Shown here: positions 43,251 through 55,035 of the stretch, one piece after another
Numbering within the stretch: position 1 is the stretch's first letter
How the letters are laid out: the number at the start of each line of letters is the position of its first letter
NCBI GenBank assembly: GCA_024449915.1
Contig: JAMZAV010001745.1
Span: forward strand, 1 to 64,000
DNA from: Sweltsa coloradensis
Lineage: Eukaryota; Arthropoda; Insecta; Plecoptera; Chloroperlidae
Length of the DNA: 64,000 nt
Direction: 5' to 3'
Notes under the pieces: model-generated
The model's database searches: none
Told to the model about the DNA's origin: nothing
What the model saw: the letters and a program-made list of their open reading frames with translations, nothing else
Position numbers and translations under genes: made by a program

Positions 43251-46200
43251 AATGTAAACGAATAAGGGGTAAATCGAAGGGTTGCAAATGCAAGAAGGAA
43301 ATATCATTTACAATTCCCTCACAGTAGTTGCCATAGCAACTCCCAAGCTCTACATATAACCAATAATAATTTATTTCCTACGGAAATGTATTAGTCGATA
43401 ATTAATTAAATGTTATTCCTGCAGTTGAAGCCCTGGTTTACATATCACGTGTAACACGCCCTGTGGCTTCGCGGTTAGGGTGAAACACACAACTGTTTGA
43501 TGCTGCACACATCAATAGAGTTTGCAACTGATGGAGCCCGGGGGTGTGCGCTCAGCTACACCCGCAGTCTGCCACACGGTCACCGCGAGGGCTGGGGTGC
43601 CACGTTGGGTGTTCAAAGGCAAATCCACACGATTCAATGCACAAACCGCTGAACAATAAATATATTGGATCAAACATTTGACCCACATACGGGAATAGCA
43701 CATTCTAATACACCTCGTCCAGTTGTTGTAAGCGCTTTATTACCAACATTAAAAAAACATTACAAATGAATTACATTGTGAAAGACCGGGAATTGACAAC
43801 GTGAATTATTTCCGGAAGGTGTATTTAAAAAAGACGATCTTCGTTGAAATGATTACCAGTATTTAAAAATCTAAAATTACACTTTTGTATCTACCTTCCA
43901 AGCCCTAATTGAGATTGAAAGAATAATTGATCGGTGTTTCCAAATTAAATAGTCCAGTCTCTTGTTGGTCATTGTTCACTCGTCAATGGTGTCGGCGCCT
44001 ACAGGGTTGGCTTGGTCGGCTTTAAACTTTGTCCCGCACCGAAAATCAGTTATGAGACGTTTTATTTAATTTACGTTCTTTATCTTGAGCAAATTTAGAA
44101 TTGTATAGAATATTTTTTTTATCCCATAAACCCTTCATGTGGGGATTTTTTTTACTACACTTTTATGAAAGATGACGTCATTTGCTTCCCATAAATATCA
44201 AGGAGGCAAAACATGTTGTAGAGTTAAAAAAATTGTATTGTGAACATCAACTTGTAAATAGGCTTAACTTAGTGTAATGTTTTATACTTTGCTTTTATTT
44301 TATTTTATTGATGATGATTTTATTGATTTGATGTATTTTATGTATGATCTGTACCGTCTGCTTAGTGGAAGATAGCTCTTGAGCTAAATAAAAGATGATT
44401 TGATTTGATTTGATACATAGAATCAAGACAATTAACTTTTTATCATTTTTCTACGTTTTCAAAAACATCTTTTCGCGAAATTAGCATCATATAAAAATCA
44501 AATCACAAATTATACGGACGTCTACTTAAAAGGAGAATATATTTTTATATATAACATGTAATTGCATGTCATATATTTATATAACATGTAATTACATGTT
44601 GCTCGAGCGAGTTTATTCTAGCTTCTTATGTAGAATGTCTCGAGTTCAAACCCAGGTTAGTGGCGAGAATATCGCATTATTTGCAAGAAACACGTAATAA
44701 ATTTCTAAGTGCCTCCCACTGTTCTATCGGTTCCGCCAGCTGACTTTGAGTGGGTATTGTCAATAAATGTAAATGGATCGTTTTATAGTTTTATTGCTAT
44801 ATTGATGAAAGAAATACAATCAATAACAATAAAACAACTTAGTTCATTATAACGTGGAAACTATATTTCCTGGATAATAACTCTTGATTTGAGCTACAGC
44901 TGTGGTAATAATACATTATTAACTGAGTCTGTGATTTTAATAACATGCTGTGGTTTAACAACCGTGGTAGTTGTATTATAATTGATAGATTTAAAGATAA
45001 CTACTGGTTAATAAAACTATGCATGGGAAATTAATTACGATGAATAAATAATTGTGGTTAAACAAGAAATCTGCTATTTACGAGTGAATGTTTTGGAGAA
45101 AAATGAAATAAAAGTGAAATATAAATGTTTGCAAACATGCGTAGAATCATCAAGTCTTCCAGTGCAAACAAACGAACACAAGAAAAAGTATTTGTGTTGA
45201 TAACAGTTGAGTCTGTTGAAAGTTAGTAATTAGCACGAACAAACCCGAAGATACTCGCCAAGGTTCGTATCTTGATGAAACATCTCAGTTGATAGATATT
45301 ATATTGAAGTGTATGGTGCGAGCGTCACCCATTGATTAACCCCATTAGATCTAGTATCAGATAATGATTTATGTGACGTCAGTGCAGCATCTGACCAGGA
45401 CACGGCCTAGTGGGGTGTGAGTGATGATATCTCCCACCCCCTCTGTGGTATATCTACACGCACACGCGTGTGGACATCAGAACCATAAGGCACGTTATAT
45501 CACGACGACATTCTCTATTGGCAGTAATTGTAATTGTAATTTATAAAATATAATATTTTTTACATGTTTGTCACTGGTGTTTTGATTGTAGGTACAAAAA
45601 AGACAAGTTTTGTTCACAACAAAAACAACAATAAATTAATGTCAAGAAAGATTAATAAATTAATTTGTTATCATAAAATAACATTGCTAACTTATTTTGA
45701 TTGCAAAAATACAACGTGAAACAAGAAAGAATACGAACTACGTGGAAATAAAACAATTATCTCAATTCCCATAAAATATTTAATATTTCATCAAGAGGCA
45801 ACTCGTTAATTAACCCCCCACCCCTCGGGGCCTGGAGTCAACACTAAGTACTAATTAAACTTGAACTCGGTTCTGCGAAACCAAGATGATTATTCCCTCG
45901 GATTCCAAAGCTCGAAACTTGAACCAGAAGAATAATATCGATCGCAAGGAGATAATAAGCCCCTCCCTTAATGAGCCATAACTACGGGGGACGTGTAGGT
46001 GTTGTACAAGTTATGATCCGAGGAAAACTCGTAAACAACGTCAGAGAAATGCTGTAAAAATAAGTAATTAAAATAAAACTGCAAAGAATTAGTTAGCATC
46101 TTCACGAGGCATGGCCACTTGAAGCTGTTTTCAGCCCACGCCAAGACAGAAGAGGGGGGGGAGGGGATTCGATTCAACATTTTCAAAACATCCGCAGTAA

Positions 46201-47674
46201 AAAAACAAGAAGGAGGGTTCACAAAACATCCGATCCGGGTCAACCAGCGCAGCAGAACAATCAAAAACTTTGCTAATTGTACCATAAACAATCCACATAT
46301 TTGCAAACGGTTTGATTCCCATCTTATGAAGTGTTCGGCACCTTTGTCACATTTCTTTTTTTTTTAATTTGTTCCTGGTTTACATTTTTTAGTGACGGTT
46401 TAAGTGTTTTAAGAGCAAATAAACAAATCAATGTCAAAGCTTCCCAGATCTCACATTCCCCATTAACCCGTTAACTATTTTAATAGTTTGGGTGGAATCT
46501 GAGTAAAAATGTGTGGATATGTAAAAACGAATATTCTTCGAGGAAATCGCTTCAAGTCTCACGATTCAGCAGTAGCAGAGAATGCAGAGAGGACATAGTC
46601 CAAACATTGTTTGCTAAGTGGACATATTGTTCGTAGCAAGATTAACAAAGATAGGGAACAAGGCAAGGAACTTACAACAACGTAACAGTAACGGGACTAG
46701 GTCCGACCGTGAGAAAGAAACTAAAGGACTTGGGTCCGATCCCGCATGGGACTAATGTTTTAATTGTCACTCGCCCCCATCCACCATTGTAACTTGATGA
46801 ATAGACTCAACAACAATTACTTACACTCAAAAAACACTTGTTCAATGAGTACGCAATAGACATACAACCATTTGTATGCTGTGATTGTATAATTAAATTA
46901 GTTTATTAGTAGATGTCAATTAAATATCTGGGTCACGGTCATGGTTGGGTAAGGCCTAGTACTGGAGCGGTAGAGGTGTGACATCAGCAACAGCATCTTG
47001 TAGCCCCATGCTAAGCCAATCACTACGAGACAATGGGCGAGATACCGTAGCCAATTAACAATAGATAGTAATTACTACTTCATTGATTGGCCCCCCACTC
47101 GCGCGGCACAAGTACATTAGGAGGAAGGTGACAGGAAGCCTTCATTCACAAGCAAGATAAACTGGACATGTGTTTTAGGCGAAGTGCTGTTCGCTCGGCC
47201 GACTGACACCACAGGGGTTTGAGATTTTGAACAGATGTCACGAAAGTGGAAATATATGGCTATGCAGTATAACACTTTTTTCAAATTTGCTTTAAAATAA
47301 TTCATTAAAAATAAATTTAGTTTTCACGAATTTCGGTTTTGTTAAAAAGGCCAAAATTGACTATATTCGTGATTTTTTCTGGCTGATTAAGTCAAAATTT
47401 GTAAAATCTATGACTGTAGGGCTGTCCATGTATGCTTTATTGACATATGCCATATACGTCGGATGCTTCTTGGCCGAGCGAATAGCTATTTGCTTGCTGC
47501 CAAATGTGTCCTATTCCCTCGGCAATATTCGTACAAAACAACGGAGTGTCTTTGAAATTCACTCTGAGATAAAACAAAAATTGTATATAATTTTAAGGGA
47601 GTGAAGTAAAATTTATTTTATAACTGAATAGGAAATACGTCAAATAAAAAAAAGCACCCATATGCATCACTTAG
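43251..47674. other. AT-rich stretch, no recognisable gene
   Basis: There is tRNA-like text near 43455-43520 and 44600-44660, and a block at 43925-44060 that recurs at 63690-63800. Segments 44060-45970 and 46330-47670 show nothing beyond AT-rich low complexity. A block containing TGCCAAATGTGTCCTATTCC at about 47498 resembles 7981, a shared repeat piece. Confidence 0.5.
43925..44060. repeat. Dispersed repeat shared with 63690-63800
   Basis: It contains TCGGTGTTTCC, TTGTTCACTCGTCAATGGTG, TCGGCGCCTACAGGGTTGGC and TCGGCTTTAAA in the same order and orientation as the second copy. The family is unknown. Confidence 0.6.
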
Positions 47675-48496
47675 CATGGGCGCCGGCAGGAATTTTAGCA
47701 GGGGGGGGGCAACAATCACAATTTGTAGTTTAGTTGGGCAAGCACAATAGCGCCGCAGGCGAAATTTTTGAAAATCAGGTTTTTAGAATGCATTTGGTGG
47801 GTTTTAGAAAAAAGTAGTGGGCTGAATACGATACCGAAATTATGTAATTTTTGTGCAGTAGATACTAGAAAGTAAACAAAAAAACATTGTGTCTCAACTT
47901 TTATACGGTTACTAAAATGGGTTATGAGTTGAAAATGAGACACGTTTCAAAAATAAAGGCTTTGTTTTAATTGCATAAAATTATAATGAATGTGACTATT
48001 TTGATCACATTTTCTTTTCTTACATAAACTGCAACTTGTAATTTCTCTCCAGTTGCAATGCAATGTGGAATAAAAATATAAAACATAAACACGTTCTTAG
48101 AGGTCTACATCGACTAATAATTTACTAGCCTACAAATCATAGGAACGATATCTTGTTACAGTATTATTATTTATTTCAATAAATCATACACATAATATCA
48201 CATAACATAAAATAAATGGAAAACGGGCGTGATTGACTAGACCCAAAAAGGAAAATGCGAAATTTCAATACATTACTAAGTACTAAAAACAAACAAACTA
48301 GCAACACTCTGCTCCCGATCAGGTCATTAAATATATTATTATTATTATTATTATTAATATTAACTTTCAATTGAATTTCGGTTTCACAAAAACATTAATT
48401 TATATGTAATAAACGCATATCACTAGTTAAAATTTATTTTTCCTGAAATCCAGGGGGGGCAAGCGCCCCCCCTTGCCCCCCCTCCCGGCGCCCATG
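47675..48496. mobile_element. hAT-like element, CATGGGCGCC family, with perfect 8-bp duplication
   Basis: The ends CATGGGCGCCGGCAGGAATT and, on the complement, CATGGGCGCCGGGAGGGGGG are inverted repeats. The flanks are TCACTTAG at 47667-47674 and 48497-48504, identical. The interior (822 bp) is AT-rich with G-rich borders and lacks transposase. The shorter relative at 27552-28060 has the same ends. Confidence 0.87.
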
Positions 48497-48504
48497 TCAC
48501 TTAG

Positions 48505-48690
48505 AGTTCGTCTGTCCGTCTGTACGTGTATCACGTGTCATGATAAAAACCGAACATGACCTCTGATTGACATGCGTTTATGTTGACAAAATATTTTGAT
48601 GACGCTGGGGGTCAGGGGGCGGGGGTGGTTTATTCAAAGGGGAGACCCCCCCCCCCCGTCTCTTCAGACCGGCACCTCCACCAAAAGAGG
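48505..48690 (-). mobile_element. GGTGGAGGTGCCGGGT family, inverted copy
   Basis: It begins TTCGTCTGTCCGTCTGTACG and contains ATGTTGACAAAATATTTTG and GACGCTGGGGGTC, ending CCGGCACCTCCACCAAAAG. It directly abuts the hAT element at 47675-48496. Confidence 0.66.
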
Positions 48691-50957
48691 ATCAACGTTC
48701 AGCAACTTCAACGGCAACCTCTTCATTAACAGTTTCCCTAATTATTTGGGGATTCTCCAGTACCTACTTTATTTTTATTTATTTATCTATTTTTATTTAT
48801 TTATTTAACGTCTACTCTATTCATTTAAACAACTGATTTTCAAAGGACAACGAAATAAATTTAATTTCATATATTATGCAGACACAACAATGAACTAAAG
48901 TTTGCAAAGTTTGAAATAATAATATTACAACAACAATGTATTAATAAAACACACATTTCGGTAACAAATTCAAAATGGATATTAAATGAAATTAATTAAT
49001 GAGCCAAATTTAAAAAAGAAAAAAATTAAAAAAAAAAGAAAAACGAAAAAAGATACCCATACTCTCTTAAAATGTTGATGGTTTCATAAGCAGACCTACC
49101 ATACTACTCGTACTACTATGTGAGATCGTTTGCAATTTAAAAATAAATATTACTATAAGTACCACAAATATTTGACGTGTACGCCGAATCACGTATTTGT
49201 AATGCCAGCATGCTGATTCTGAGCTCGGTGCCGACCATGAATAATAAAGTCGGGTCCAAACGAAACTAGGGTTCGGCTAATTGTCTACCTTTACATTTTA
49301 CAACCCCCCGAAGATGCCACGCGGGGTATTGAACCCACGTCCGTCTGCAGTGCGCATTGCAGCCATGTCCGCAACGAGTGCGGGCGTCGTGGAGTAGTTG
49401 CCAGCCATCTCGGCAGAGAGACAGAAGCGTTTTCGTCAGGATGCCGTCTGTATAGGCCACCTACTTTTGATGAGAGACATATTTTCCCAACTGTCTATAA
49501 TCGATTAAGAAACGATTAATTAAATTAAAGGAGTGATATCGATTATAGTTTTCTCTCCAGATATGTCACAAAATAAAACACAACGTAAAGAAGCACTCTC
49601 CCTGTAAAATAACACTTAAGCTTGGACCATGTTTTTATTTTTAAATATATCTTTTGGTAGGGAGAATTAGGTTTAACTATTGACTGATTATATGAGATCG
49701 TTTATCTAAAAAAGACTCCATTCTGACCCCGGTCACCCCAGTGGCGTCCATATCTGGGTTGGTCTAGTCCTTGCAGTAACCGCCACTGCACGGCACAGGT
49801 AACATACCTATTGTGCATGTCCTCCGCACATTAGCCTAGCAAGCAATAAATAAGCCCAAACAATAAAACATATGTTAATGTGGTTTATTGCAAACAGTAA
49901 AATCGAAATAGATTTTGGCATCGCGGCCATGTTAAATCGCTCTCGGGTGTGGCTGCGTGTTGTATGGTATAAATCACTTGTGTTCGCTTAGCCAGGGGGG
50001 GGGGGGGGATGGGCAGAAGAGTTAATAACGATTGAAAGTTGTAACGAGTAAATATTTTATAAGTGGGGGCGCACAGGTTGTAGCCGAGACCGTGCAAGTG
50101 TTCACCGTATAGATGAAGTAGATCATGGACTCGGGTTCGAACCCCGTCGGCGAGTATATCAGAACTTCACAGGTTCGAACCCTGTCGGCGACTGTACTTT
50201 GTAGATAGTTCTAGATGGTTCTAGCGAGGTATTTCTCAGTCATATAGAATCCTGATGTCTCCTTACAAACCTTGAATCTTAAATCGTAGTCCGTACTTAC
50301 GATTTGCGAACTGCCTATAAATATTAAATGTGAATAAACAAACATTAAAGACAACCGCGTAATTATGCATTAATCATTCTGAATTAAAATACAAATTAAA
50401 ATACATATAAATGCATTTAATTTCACCATTAGATAATTTCCCCCAGTTAAATTCCCGAAAAGATTAAATAGTTAAAGTTTAAGTCAATTACGCGAGTTTG
50501 TTTACATTTTGGTAGAACAAATAGTTGGGGTTTCGAAGTTGATTCGTGATTTGAAGTATAAACAATCGCGGAAATTCGCGAATAAATTAATACAAATTCA
50601 ATATTGAGCATTCAGGAAACAAAATTATATGCCTAGAGAACGTGAATTATTTTTCAATGCACCGAATAGGCAACATAAAATAAATTGCAACATACTCTAG
50701 TTGTTGCAGTGGAGGGAGGCGCAGTACAGTACTCAACACGGCCAATCAACGCTGAGTGCCAGAGAATGTTGCTACAGGTAGGTAGGTAGGTCTACATGTT
50801 TAATAGACAGAGTGCAGATCAATACAGAGCAGCACGGGCGAGGCTGTGAGTTCGACCCCCGTCACTGGTGATCATAGCTATACACGCTGTTGCTCGTGAT
50901 TATAGTTACAGAGCTGACGGCCAGGTGAATGGCCAACAATTATAATCGTTCAGGACA

Positions 50958-50960
<3 letters not shown>

Positions 50961-51022
<62 letters not shown>
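50961..51022. repeat. (AG)n microsatellite
   Basis: About 30 uninterrupted AG dinucleotides. It is followed shortly by a fragment of the GGTGGAGGTGCCGGGT family at 51057-51076. Confidence 0.95.
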
Positions 51023-51025
<3 letters not shown>

Positions 51026-51569
51026 ATCGTCGACGAAGAAAAAGAAAAACACTTTTGGTGGAGGCGCCGGGTACGCTATGCACAAAGTAGGTTCGTCGCC
51101 TGTTCGCACGTACAGTAACGGTGTGCCACATTGGTGCCAGTCAATAGTTTTGTTATTTACTAAAAAGCGTCAACAATAGTTTTGTTATTTACGAAAAAGC
51201 GCCAACAATATCCTACCGAACAAGGGAGAGACGTGATGAAGTTAGAAGGCGGTGCACTCTCGCTTCCTTATAGTCGCAGCGAGGGTGCAAAGCTTCGCAC
51301 CCCGCGCAGACCAATTGCCATGCAGTGGACGTTGTTAGGCCACGCGACATGAACGTGCGTAATCTCCCCACGCAGTGCGTGTGTGTAGACAGCTAGGGGA
51401 GGGCACCCCCGGCGTCATAACAGCAGCACCGCGCCCACCCCTAGCTTCTGTGCGCGCGAAGTAGCGAGGCATGCGACGCTGTGTGGGACACCGTGGGACA
51501 CACTGTCTGCCTGTCTGTCTGTCGGACGTACATCTCCGCCTGTGTGTTCAGCTACATTATGTCTATCTA

Positions 51570-52280
51570 CTAGGAAACGCTCAGTTGGACGCGTTGATAA
51601 GCGAGCACGTGCTATAGCTAGACCCACATTGCACATTTTTTTAAATTTAAAAATTTACGACGTTCGCGTTTCCAGTATTATTTATTATTGCCAAGGTATT
51701 TGGGTAAACCCGTGTTTAAATCTACTTTAAAATCCACCGCCATCTAGAGGACCTTGACTCCTTGGGGAAACTATTTAATCTCTTTGTTGACAAATAATAG
51801 ACTGCTTCCTCGAAAGTAGTTGGATTACTTCTAGGTGGCAGTGCATTAGAAACTTCGCGCGTCTTTGCGTTGCCATGGCAACGTTACTTTTGTTATAATG
51901 TAATTTCCATCTACACTACTTATCGGATCAAAATAAAATTAACATATTCGTGACCGGACGGACATTCTAAATGATTTGGCTATCTCAGATTTTGTCGCCG
52001 TTGAGTTTAAAAAAAAAAACTTTCGATTAACTTTAAATGTAACTTTTTAACTTTTTGAACGATTTTGCCACAAAACTAATGGCATTCAATCGAGAACAAA
52101 GCTTGCGGATGGTGAAAATTTCAACTCTATCCGAGCCTCCGTTCAAACTGTTATCGCGAGACATACAAACAAAAAAAAAACAAACAAAAAAACAAACAAA
52201 AAAAAAAAAAAAAAAACAAAACCAGTGACTATTTTTTCCGGCAGAGTCAAATGGAAACGCTCGCTTCGCTCGCTTAATCA
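51570..52280. mobile_element. Probable relative of the GGATGAGCGTA-end family
   Basis: The left side CTAGGAAACGCTCAGTTGG then ACGCGTTGATAAGCGAG resembles the CTAGGAAAACGCTTAAGTCC and GGATGAGCG end. The right side ends ACGCTCGCTTCGCTCGCTTA after a TTTTTTCCGG run, like 60450-60510. The interior between 51640 and 51950 does not match the family, so the boundaries are tentative and another insertion may be present. Confidence 0.4.
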
Positions 52281-52344
52281 CTATGTATGTGCCACACAAT
52301 CGATAATTGTGTATAATTGTCAATTATCAATTACAATTATCTAT

Positions 52345-52690
52345 CAGTGCATGGACTATGCAGAGGGGCTGAAGGAGGTTACACCCCCAGACCCCTGAAA
52401 TATGAAAATCGTTTTATTTTATACGGTTAAATATATAAAAGATGCAAAACTGCATGTGCACAACTACACCACAAGTACAATACTCAAAATGTATAAACGT
52501 TTTGTACTTCTAAAATAACTTTAAAGTGAGTGCTTCTAGCACGAAGTTTCTAACAAAACACTTCCAGCGAAGCTGTATTGTGGTGACTCCCCCACTGTAT
52601 GGTGCATTTTGTTTATAGCTACACAACTATTTTATCTCCGGATGATCTTGAGAGCTCCCCCTGCAACATATTCCTGGATACACCACTGCT
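52345..52690. mobile_element. Possible hAT-like MITE
   Basis: It starts CAGTGCATGGACTATGCAGA followed by GGGGCTGAAGG and ends CCTGGATACACCACTG. These CAGTG and CACTG ends with nearby G- and C-rich borders fit the other hAT MITEs here, but no target duplication matches. Confidence 0.4.
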
Positions 52691-53689
52691 GCTATCAACA
52701 CGTCTGCCCTCCTGTCTGTCTATGAATGCACGCATTGCGTGTGTTGTATCTCGCACACATATTTGCATTTAACAAGACCCGGACACGTCCGCCCAGCGCC
52801 CACCCAGTCACTTCGGCCACGATCCGGTAGGTCAGGCAGAATTTGGTCCAATAATAACCTTACTGTCGCCAATAATTGTGTGTAAGTAATAGTTGGTATA
52901 ACGTGTGTATAAGTAATCTCAGGTCTAAAACTGAGATCAGGTTTATTTGTATTTATTCGTCCGAGGATGCGGTATGAACGACGATGAACCAAACGGTGCG
53001 AGTCGTATTATGAACACACGCTCATCTCCGAGGTTCCCGACATAGAAACTATATCACCCCCTCCGGGGATCGATCCCGGAACCCCCACATTAAAAGCACG
53101 ACCTCCACAGCCCTGTCAAACTGTCTGAAAGCCCTTTGTTACTCGGATAACAGAATCCCGTACAACGCCACATTTCCCATGACCCCAGTTACTTAATACC
53201 GCCTATCTCACTCACACCACTCGCTGTTATTTAATTACAATTATTATTAACTGAACAAAGAGCCAGGAAATTCCCTGGGGAAACTTCTCTCCCTACTAAA
53301 CACAACCCTCATACTATAATTTTCAGTTTCCCCTATAATATGCAAGGCCATGTGTGAGATGGTCCGAGTCACAGCCTTCTGTAGCACAAAGAGTCGGTGA
53401 TGTTATTCGCGCGTGTTTGTTGCTAGAAGGCGGTGGTTAGTTGTAAGATCGATGGCGTGACGTCACTGGTCCCCGAGGCTAGGCCCAAAGGAAGGGATTG
53501 GCTAAAGAGATGGAAATACAGTAAAAACACGACTCGGGAACGAGTTCAAAGGTGGTTTTCATCCGGGGTATGAATGTTAATGACGTCTTGATAGTGAGGG
53601 TTATCACTTTAGGATGAATAAAATAACAGAGCACGGGGGTAATGGATCGTTTCGATCTGTCTGTCGTACGTGTGTGCAGAACTTTTTTA

Positions 53690-53890
53690 AAATGTCATAA
53701 TGCGCCACTCTCGTCTAGGGGGTGTAGGGAGGCAGACCCGTACTGGTCATATCCATCAGAAAGGGAGGGTTCTCCTCCACATCTGCGTCCGTATGTCATT
53801 GCCGTCCGTCGGGTATGTCGTCGACAGGGGGAGGTTCCCGACGATGAGAAATGCCAGAGCTCGCCTCTACCTTCGGGAAGTAAAATAATC
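53690..53890. repeat. GTGCTGGTCAGACCCAGCCAC repeat family
   Basis: CATAATGCGCCACTCTCGTC precedes GGCAGACCCGTACTGGTCA, GTATGTCGTCGACAGGGGG, GTTCCCGACGATGAG and CCAGAGCTCGC. The CATAATGCGCCACTCT lead is also inside the element at 5483-5772, which links the two families. Confidence 0.6.
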
Positions 53891-54897
53891 CTCTATACTC
53901 CCTACTCCTCTACTTCCTACCTGATGTTATAGAGATGGTCTTTGTCGTTTTCTCGTCTTTTACGATCAACAGAGAAAAACCTGGACAAAATTTTATACCC
54001 CGAAGCCAGGAAAGTTTTGTTCTACCCCTGATAAAATGGATGTGTGTGTGTGTGTACCCCCAGTGTACCCTATGTAATCACGTGGTTCACAAGTCCATGG
54101 GTTTGAAGGCGGTACCCCTAGGTAGACGGCGACGTCCCACACCCCGTCCTCACAGCAAGTCACCAGATGGATGTGATTCCCCCCAACACATAATCATCCC
54201 TGATGGGGTAATATTAGTCACCGTAGACACACACCCCGGATACTTTATTAACACTGTTAAGGGGCTAAGAGCAGCCAGGTTTCACCCCTAACGCTCGGCG
54301 GGGGGCGAGACTAAGCAGTTCATGTGTGTGAATTACATTAGTGTTCGATCTACACGATTTATAGGCTGCTACCACACACAGACACAGACGCGGCTCGGTA
54401 ATAGCGCGCGTGGGCTCGACGCCGGCCACATGCAATCCTGGTTCAACGACTCATTGCTAGAACACAACAATAACCTGATTCGTATACTCTTCTACAGTTA
54501 CAACCCCGCACTCGGAAACAATTATTTATGATTATTATTATTGTAAATTAGATTTATAAAATTATTAGTACATATTTCAATGTTTTCCATACATCATATC
54601 ATATCACTTATTACCTTGTATGAGATGATCTTTGAACATGTTATTTACAAACATGGGCGAGGGAGTACCCAAATAGGGAGCGAAGTCATCTAATGGTGGA
54701 GGGTTTGATTTGGAGAATAGCGAATCATCCGCCAGATTGTTCAGTGTGATGTGATTTCCAATAAAAGTCTGGAAAAATCCACGACTCCGCGTTCTCATCA
54801 TCAGGCACCCCCACCAAACCGTAATTTATGGCCACCTGAGGCCGGGGCTTACATTGCAACTCGCGGACGAAGTGTTCCTGTGAGAAGAAAATAGATC

Positions 54898-55035
54898 TAA
54901 TGGTGGAGGTGCTGGGTACGTGAATATTCTAACTTTCTTCAGTCTAGCCTCCACGGTCACCAAAACCATTCTGCATCAACCTTGTTGAAGGCAATGTCCA
55001 ACAAGAGAAACATGTTCATCGTGACACGTGACATG
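54898..55035 (+). mobile_element. GGTGGAGGTGCCGGGT family copy
   Basis: It reads GGTGGAGGTGCTGGGTACGT, then AATATTCTAACTTTC, CACGGTCACCAAAACCATTC and CCTTGTTGAAGGCAATGTCC. The distal GACAGACGGACA part is missing. Confidence 0.66.

Larger units (their letters stand above)
48691..54897. other. Repeat-bearing stretch, no recognisable gene
   Basis: Block 48955-49010 matches 59685-59725 (AAATGGATATTAAATGAAAT). Other contents are tRNA-like text near 49320-49390, 50130-50190 and 53060, the (AG)n tract at 50961-51022, a GGATGAGC-family relative at 51570-52280, a possible MITE at 52345-52690 and a repeat copy at 53690-53890. Segments 49500-49860, 50200-50690 and 54300-54890 show nothing. Confidence 0.5.

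Noticed and set aside
47410..47604. 64-codon hydrophobic plus-strand frame
   Set aside because: It includes a repeat piece shared with 7981 and shows no family signature.
49739..49789. Short CAGTGGCG…CGCCACTG unit as a hAT remnant
   Set aside because: The ends fit but the unit is only 51 bp and the flanks differ (GGTCACCC and CACGGCAC), so it may be chance.
50130..50190. tRNA genes with GGGTTCGAACCCCGTCGGCGA
   Set aside because: The T-arm-like motif is repeated twice within 60 bases and no full cloverleaf can be built.
53935..54291. 118-codon plus-strand frame
   Set aside because: It has low-complexity CVCVYP and Arg/Pro-rich text, lies next to a dispersed repeat and has no recognisable domain or splice signals.
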